Below are positions 54,065-59,195 of a stretch of 59,195 nt of DNA, in pieces. A program made the position numbers and the translations under genes. The notes under the pieces are model-generated. The model worked only from the letters and a program-made list of their open reading frames with translations, had not been told where the DNA came from and did not search any database. The stretch comes from an uncultured Lachnospiraceae bacterium (GTDB lineage Bacteria; Bacillota; Clostridia; Lachnospirales; Lachnospiraceae), in contig CACZIO010000009.1 of NCBI GenBank assembly GCA_902781215.1, positions 1 to 59,195 of the forward strand. Direction: 5' to 3'. Numbering within the stretch: the stretch's first letter is position 1; each line of letters begins with the position of its first letter.

Positions 54065-57000
54065 TCAGACCAGCCGGCGGATCTCGCCAAAGAGCCCGCT
54101 GTTGTCGCGGAGCTTTGCATCGCTCCCCACGACGCAGAGGCAGCCGTCGTCCATGACGGCGTCGACGTAGTCTGCCAGGGCGCGGATCTTTTCGGGGGTG
54201 CAGTCGAGCACCTCGTCGCGCTCCTGCTGGATCTGTTCGTCCGAGAGCCCCGTGAGGAAGGCGGACAGGGAATATCTGCCGAAGACAAAGGGCGTCATGG
54301 GCTGGTCGAGGTCGCTGACGGCGCCGATGATATATTTGGTCATGGTCCGCTCATCCGCGTCGAATCCGCGCAGGAAATCCCCGGTCTTCGCGAAGATATC
54401 CAGGGTCTGCTTGAGGTGGGGGTCGCGGTAGGACACCAGATAGGCATTGCCGTCCCGGTTGAAGCCGCTCATGCAGCCGTAGGCGCCGCCCTCGACGCGT
54501 ACCCGGTTCCACAGATATTCATAGCCCAGAAGGACCCGCAGGACCCGGAAGGCGCCGGTGGCCGGCCGGCCGGGAGACAGATACCTGCCCGCCCGGCAGA
54601 CGAACTGGACCTGACCGGCCGTCGTGAGACCCTCGTTTTTCCTGGTGAGAACGGGCGTAAAGCGCTCTACCGCCGCGGCGTTTCCCCCGGGCGCGTGGAG
54701 CTGCGCCGCCAGTTCAGAGACAGAGGTCAGGATCTCCTCCATGTCCTCTTCACAGGCAGTGCAGTCAAAGGTCAGATTGTCGCGCCGGAAAATGGCTGCC
54801 GCCATCTCCTGCAGTAGGTCACAGAGATCCTGCACGGGCGCCGGATCGCTTTCCCGGTCGCCGAGCTTGCCGCACACCTCGTCCAGCTTGTCATAGGCGC
54901 CCAGGCCCGTGACCAGGTCCATGATGGCGCCGGGCTCCGTCAAATAGGAAAGTGCGCGCTGCAGGGCGGTCGCGTGTCCGGCGGATGCCATGCCGGCCCG
55001 CATGCCGGCCCGCTCCTCCTCCAGGACCTCCAGGATCCTGTCGGGCATCCGGTAATCCGTTGTCATCAGGATCTCGCGGACCAGGGCGAGCGCAGCGGCC
55101 AGGTTTTTGTGCAGGGTCCGGACCGAGACCTCAAAGGTCATCCGGTAGTCCCGGGTGCCCGAGGAAGCGCCGTGCTCAGCGGGGCGCACATCGGCGCCGT
55201 ACCAGTTGTAGCCGCTCACGACGGCTCCGATCCCGCCTGTCGAGATATTGATCTCGTGGCCCAGGTCGGCATAGTCGTATTTTTCCGTATTGAGCACACT
55301 GAAGAGGGTCCGGAAGATCCCCAGGTGGCGGATGTATTTTTCAGGGAGATCCCGGATGTCGAACAGGAAGGTCAGGTAGTCGATCCTGTTGGTGGACAGC
55401 GGGTGGGTAACAGCCGTGAAATACGGGCTGCCTGAAGTCTTTCCTGCGTCTCCTCTGCCGGGAGCCCCGGAATCATTGTGACTTCCTTCTCCGTTCAGCC
55501 CGGCGCCGGCGGCAGGTGGGGTCTTTCCTTTCCCGTTCAGCCCGGCACCGGCGGCAAGCGGGATCCGCCTGACCAGGCTGACCGGTCTGACCGCCTTTCG
55601 GGACAGGTCCTCCCTGGAGAGCATGGGGATCCTGCGGATATTTTCCTCCGGGTCAGGCGTCTGCTGCCAGGTCCGAAGGGCTGCCAGGTCATCCACGATC
55701 TGCTGCCGCTCCTCTTTCGTGCACCCTTCGGCAAAGGCCTGCATCCGCTGCCGCATCTCCTCGTCCAGCCGGTCGGAGAGCCCCGGTTCGGGCTCCAGGA
55801 CGACGACGGCGCAGTGGGGATTGTCCAGAAGGCAGGTCCGGATCATATCTTCAAAGAACCCGCTCTTTGCCTTTTCGCGCAGGACGTCAAAGTATTCGCC
55901 GATCTGCAGGCCGATGAAGGGTTTATCATCATCGTAGAGCCAGGAATCCAGGGCATTGAGTCCGTAGACCAGGCCCTTGGGATAGGATCCGAAATCCGCC
56001 TCTCGATAGCGGAATTCATAGTAGTTGATCCCGGCCTCCAGGGCGCGGGGACTGATGCCCTCGTCCGCGATCTTGTTCAGGGTTTCGCGGATGACCTGCA
56101 CAAACTCATCTTTTCTGGCAGGATCCGCGTATTTGGCCACAATGGAATAGCTGGGCTGGCGGATCCCGGATTCAAACATGGTGTAGATATCCTCTCCGAG
56201 ACCGCGGTCGCGCAGGGCCTTGCGGACGGGTGCTCCCTCCGCGTCACAGAGGGCGTAGTTGAGGATCTTGAGGGCCATGTTGCTGCCCGCGTCCAGGCTG
56301 TCCGGCAGAACCGCCAGGTTCCAGGACAGGAAGGACTTGCCCGCCGGTTCTTCCTCGGGCAGGATCGAGTAGGCGCAGCGCGACTCCACCGGCTGCGAAA
56401 AGGCCGGCTCGAGCGGGATCGAGGAGTCGATGTCCAGCCTGTCGAAGTGCGACAGGTAGGCCTGGTCCAGCCAGGTCAGACGCTCCGCCATGTCCATGTC
56501 GCCGTAGAGATAGATATAGCTGTTGGAGGGATGGTAGTAGCGGCGGTGGAAGTCCAGATAAGCCTCATAGGTCAGGTCCGGGATGTTGACCGGATCGCCG
56601 CCCGATTCGTGGACATAGGGGGTGTGGGGATAGAGGACCGCGTTGATCTGCCTGCCCAGGATATCCTCCGGGGAGGACAGGGCTCCCTTCATCTCGTTGT
56701 AGACGACGCCGTTGACGGTGATCTCGCTGTCCGCGCTCTCCGCCTCGTAGTGCCAGCCCTCCTGGCGGAAGATATTCCGCTCCCGGTAGATGTTGGGATA
56801 AAAGACGGCGTCCAGATAGACATGCATGAGGTTTTTGAAGTCCTGCTCGTTGCAGCTGGCCACCGGATAGACCGTCTTGTCCGGATAGGTCATGGCGTTC
56901 AGAAAGGTATTGAGGGACCCCTTGACCAGTTCGATAAAGGGATCCTTGACCGGGAAGTTTTTTGAACCGCACAGGACCGTGTGCTCAATGATATGGGCGA

Positions 57001-57226
57001 CACCCGTGGAATCCTCCGGGGGTGTCCTGAATGCAATGTAAAAGACCTTGTTGCTGTCCTCCCGGGGCAGCAGCGCCACCCTGGCGCCGGTCTTTTTGTG
57101 GCGCAGCAGCCAGCTGTCGCTGTCAATATCCGACAGGCGCTCATGCGAGAGGACCTCATAGGCCTCCAGCCTTCCCATCTCTTCTTCCGTGATCTGTGCA
57201 CTAAAAAAACCTGTGCCATTCGACAT
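54065..57226 (-). CDS. M16C family metalloprotease (presequence protease-like)
   Basis: 1053 aa from ATG 57226 with AGGAGAG upstream. The inverted zinc motif is H78-I-I-E81-H82 with the distal Glu in NVVYNEMKGALSSP-type sequence (GVVYNEMKGA). Four M16 half-domains are expected; the C-terminal half has RVRVEGGAYGCMSGF as in PreP/Cym1. It degrades unstructured peptides in the cytosol. The linker between halves carries a 14-residue in-frame duplication (AAGAGLNGKGKTPP / AAGAGLNGEG). It is 138 bp downstream of the double-glycine SH3b gene, so a role in peptide turnover near that system is conceivable but unsupported. Confidence 0.92.
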   Translation of the reverse strand: MSNGTGFFSAQITEEEMGRLEAYEVLSHERLSDIDSDSWLLRHKKTGARVALLPREDSNKVFYIAFRTPPEDSTGVAHIIEHTVLCGSKNFPVKDPFIELVKGSLNTFLNAMTYPDKTVYPVASCNEQDFKNLMHVYLDAVFYPNIYRERNIFRQEGWHYEAESADSEITVNGVVYNEMKGALSSPEDILGRQINAVLYPHTPYVHESGGDPVNIPDLTYEAYLDFHRRYYHPSNSYIYLYGDMDMAERLTWLDQAYLSHFDRLDIDSSIPLEPAFSQPVESRCAYSILPEEEPAGKSFLSWNLAVLPDSLDAGSNMALKILNYALCDAEGAPVRKALRDRGLGEDIYTMFESGIRQPSYSIVAKYADPARKDEFVQVIRETLNKIADEGISPRALEAGINYYEFRYREADFGSYPKGLVYGLNALDSWLYDDDKPFIGLQIGEYFDVLREKAKSGFFEDMIRTCLLDNPHCAVVVLEPEPGLSDRLDEEMRQRMQAFAEGCTKEERQQIVDDLAALRTWQQTPDPEENIRRIPMLSREDLSRKAVRPVSLVRRIPLAAGAGLNGKGKTPPAAGAGLNGEGSHNDSGAPGRGDAGKTSGSPYFTAVTHPLSTNRIDYLTFLFDIRDLPEKYIRHLGIFRTLFSVLNTEKYDYADLGHEINISTGGIGAVVSGYNWYGADVRPAEHGASSGTRDYRMTFEVSVRTLHKNLAAALALVREILMTTDYRMPDRILEVLEEERAGMRAGMASAGHATALQRALSYLTEPGAIMDLVTGLGAYDKLDEVCGKLGDRESDPAPVQDLCDLLQEMAAAIFRRDNLTFDCTACEEDMEEILTSVSELAAQLHAPGGNAAAVERFTPVLTRKNEGLTTAGQVQFVCRAGRYLSPGRPATGAFRVLRVLLGYEYLWNRVRVEGGAYGCMSGFNRDGNAYLVSYRDPHLKQTLDIFAKTGDFLRGFDADERTMTKYIIGAVSDLDQPMTPFVFGRYSLSAFLTGLSDEQIQQERDEVLDCTPEKIRALADYVDAVMDDGCLCVVGSDAKLRDNSGLFGEIRRLV

Positions 57227-57365
57227 AGATTGAAACTCTCCTTCTGTTCTTATTTTCTTTCCGGCGGCACACGCTCTGCGCCCGCCGTCATGCAGGGCGG
57301 GTGATCTTACCATTCTGTAAAAAATACCGGCATTTAACGCAGGCCGGTCCCGCCGCCACAGATCC

Positions 57366-57677
57366 TTATTGAATATACCGGCTGTTGACCCAGCCGCTGA
57401 TCTTGAGCCCGGGCGCATATACCCAGACATGGTTGACAACCTTGGGATCGGGGCTGACATTGACGCTGCCGACGACCTCGACCTGGTCTCCGTTGACAAG
57501 GCGGCCGATGATATATTCATCTCTGGTGACGGGCTGACTGCGGACGGCAAGCCAGCCGTCTCCATCCAGGCCTGTCACGGTCATGGTCCTGCCGCGTTCC
57601 GAATTGACGATCTGCTGGACGCCGCCGGCGGCCTTTTCAAGTTCGTCCAGCGGGATTTCTCTGAATGTTCCTGTCAT
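57366..57677 (-). CDS. double-glycine leader peptide fused to an SH3b domain
   Basis: 103 aa from ATG 57677, whose AAGGAG site overlaps the stop codon of the exporter gene upstream. Residues 1-19 read MTGTFREIPLDELEKAAGG, a typical leader for C39 peptidase exporters, with cleavage expected after G18-G19. The remaining 84 residues contain no cysteine and form an SH3b-like domain (GWLAVRSQPV, IIGRLVNGDQVEVVG, HVWVYAPGLKISGWVNSRYI). SH3b domains bind wall peptides or other ligands. Inference: this is the secreted substrate of the adjacent exporter. Typical RiPP precursors have a short core instead of a folded domain. Confidence 0.8.
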   Translation of the reverse strand: MTGTFREIPLDELEKAAGGVQQIVNSERGRTMTVTGLDGDGWLAVRSQPVTRDEYIIGRLVNGDQVEVVGSVNVSPDPKVVNHVWVYAPGLKISGWVNSRYIQ

Positions 57678-57687
57678 AATAATCTCC

Positions 57688-59195
57688 TTATTCACTGGTG
57701 ATCAGCTGACTGTACAGGCCGCCGCGCGCGTAGAGCTCCTCGTGGGTGCCCCGCTCCACGACCACGCCCTTGTTGAGGACGATGATCTCGTCACAGTCAC
57801 GGATGGTGGACAGGCGGTGGGCGACGACGATGCAGGTGATGCCCCGGTCGCTGATGGCCTTGACCGCCTCGTACTCCGTCCGGGCATCGAGGGCGCTGGT
57901 CGCCTCGTCCAGAATGATGATAGAGGGATCCTGGGCCAGGACCCTGGCGATCTCCAGGCGCTGGCGCTGGCCGCCGGACAGGTCCTTGCCGTTTTCCGTG
58001 ATCCTGCCGTTATAGCCGCCCGGCCTTTGCATGATATCGTCGTGGATCTGGGCGTCGCGGGCCGCCAGAATGACTTCAAAATCCTCGATCGTGTCATCCC
58101 ACATGCGGATGTTGTTGGCGATGGTGTCCTCAAACAGGACGATGTCCTGGTCCACGACCGCAACCGAGCCCGTAAAGACACTCCTGGGAATGTCTCCGAT
58201 GGGCTTGCCGTCAAAGAGGATCTCGCCGCTCCAGGGCTTGTAGAGGCCGCAGATGAGCTTGCTGATGGTCGACTTGCCGCAGCCGCTGCTGCCCACGATG
58301 GCGACCCGGCTTCCCGGCTTCAGGGTCATGGAGAAGTCCCGGACCACAGGGTCCGACAGGCGGGAATAGCCAAAGGTGACATCCCGCAGTTCCACCTGTC
58401 CGGAAAGTTTGGAGTAATCGATGTCGTCCCGGACGGCCTCGCTCCGGACATAGGGATCATCCGGATATTCCATGACGTCCTCGACGCGCTCCATCTCTGT
58501 GCGCATCTCCTGGATGGTCTGCCCCGCGCCGATCAGAGTCGTGACCGGCCCCATGAAGGAATTGAGAAAGCCCTGGAAGACCGTGATCATACCGATGGTG
58601 AAACTGCCTTTCATGGCAAAGAGGACCCCCAGGAAGAGGACGGTGTAATTGGCGGCCGTGCTGATGAAACCTGGCAGGATCCCGAAGCGCATATTCATTT
58701 CAAAAAATTTGACGTTCTGCGTATTGACCGATGCCTGGTAGCCGGACCACTTGCGGAAAAATCCGTTCTCCGCGCCGGAGGATTTGATGGTCTCCGACAT
58801 GCTGATGCCGGCCAGCGTCGCGGAGGCCAGCTTGCCCGCGTCCCGCATCTGGACGCGCATGATGTTGACCCGCTTCGCGGACATATATCTGGCAAACAGG
58901 AGATTGAAAAAGCTCGACGCCAGGCCGACCAGGGTCAGGACCGGGCTGTAGCGGACCATGAGTACCAGATAAAAGACCATCATGATGCTGTTAAGGGCCA
59001 GCGGCGCCACAGTCTGGACCAGGGTTCCGGCAATGGTGGCATTGGTATCCTGCCGCTGCAGGATATCGCCCGCCATGCGCTGTGAGAAGAAATCCATGGG
59101 AAGGCGCAGGACCTTCCACATGTAGGTCGTGTTGCCGATGACCGCCATCTTGCCGTTGATCCGCAGCGAATAGATGGTCTGGGCCCAGGTGACGA
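57688..59195 (-). CDS. NHLM-type peptidase/ABC exporter (5' end outside window)
   Basis: About 500 C-terminal residues are present; the gene continues beyond the window edge. An ABC exporter membrane domain with several helices precedes the ATPase: Walker A GSSGCGKST, signature LSGGQRQRLEIARVL, Walker B IIILDEATSAL and H-loop AHRLS. The ATPase wording (VDQDIVLFEDTIANNIRMWD, PGGYNGRITENG) matches the NHLM bacteriocin-system ABC proteins, which carry an N-terminal C39 peptidase; that part is not visible here. It would cleave double-glycine leaders and export the mature part. Confidence 0.88.
   Translation of the reverse strand, partial: VTWAQTIYSLRINGKMAVIGNTTYMWKVLRLPMDFFSQRMAGDILQRQDTNATIAGTLVQTVAPLALNSIMMVFYLVLMVRYSPVLTLVGLASSFFNLLFARYMSAKRVNIMRVQMRDAGKLASATLAGISMSETIKSSGAENGFFRKWSGYQASVNTQNVKFFEMNMRFGILPGFISTAANYTVLFLGVLFAMKGSFTIGMITVFQGFLNSFMGPVTTLIGAGQTIQEMRTEMERVEDVMEYPDDPYVRSEAVRDDIDYSKLSGQVELRDVTFGYSRLSDPVVRDFSMTLKPGSRVAIVGSSGCGKSTISKLICGLYKPWSGEILFDGKPIGDIPRSVFTGSVAVVDQDIVLFEDTIANNIRMWDDTIEDFEVILAARDAQIHDDIMQRPGGYNGRITENGKDLSGGQRQRLEIARVLAQDPSIIILDEATSALDARTEYEAVKAISDRGITCIVVAHRLSTIRDCDEIIVLNKGVVVERGTHEELYARGGLYSQLITSE

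Overview
The window is a chromosomal segment of a GC-rich Firmicute, most likely a member of the Lachnospiraceae (Clostridia). The evidence is the gene content and order: radC next to rod-type cell wall genes and mgsA, a HlyD-like/yggS/sepF/lspA/rluD block, a Na+ pump decarboxylase cluster with a separate biotin carrier, era-recO-glyS order, single-subunit GlyS, and many strong AGGAGG ribosome binding sites with ATG, GTG or TTG starts. There are no rRNA or tRNA genes, no CRISPR array and no recognisable transposase. I do not assign a genus.

Layout. 1-7838 (+): a PLP enzyme of the methionine gamma-lyase family, radC, a class B penicillin-binding protein, rodA, mgsA and a D-Ala-D-Ala carboxypeptidase. 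The genes mreBCD and minCDE, which usually lie inside this block in relatives, are absent. 7839-8202: an element of about 155 bp built of nested stem-loops with 11-bp terminal inverted repeats, then a clear promoter. 8203-14314 (+): a small P-loop protein, a HlyD-like membrane protein, yggS, sepF, lspA, an rluD-type pseudouridine synthase and a cytidylate-kinase-like protein. 14372-16408 (+): a secreted NlpC/P60 endopeptidase with a long Gly/Ser linker. All further genes are on the minus strand and converge on 16410-16860.

16670-24856 (-): a 23-codon small ORF, a PepSY protein, a two-component system, an orphan promoter/operator/terminator unit without a recognisable gene, a secreted phage-tail-type lysozyme with cell-wall-binding repeats and a very long acidic tail, and a hybrid sensor kinase. 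24984-38582 (-): housekeeping and metabolic genes (siroheme synthase domain, mazG, HD and HAD phosphohydrolases, a lysA-like decarboxylase, ung, pepD, hisF, hisH), a second two-component system and a glycogen-debranching enzyme. 38887-44310 (-): a five-gene operon with two carboxyltransferases (acyl-CoA type and oxaloacetate/pyruvate type), one biotin carrier and the beta and gamma subunits of a Na+-pumping decarboxylase. 44545-52017 (-): scpB, rpsU, alaS, glyS, recO and era. 52147-57226 (-): a secreted 5'-nucleotidase and an M16C metalloprotease. 57366-59195 (-): a double-glycine leader peptide fused to an SH3b domain, directly behind an NHLM-type peptidase/ABC exporter that runs off the end of the window.

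The most interesting candidate system is this last pair: an exporter of the bacteriocin/RiPP class whose immediate neighbour is a precursor carrying an SH3b wall-binding fold in place of a short antimicrobial core. Other leads are the loss of morphogenesis genes from two conserved loci, the dual carboxyltransferase Na+ pump operon, an allelic-looking remnant of alaS, and an orphan regulated transcript.
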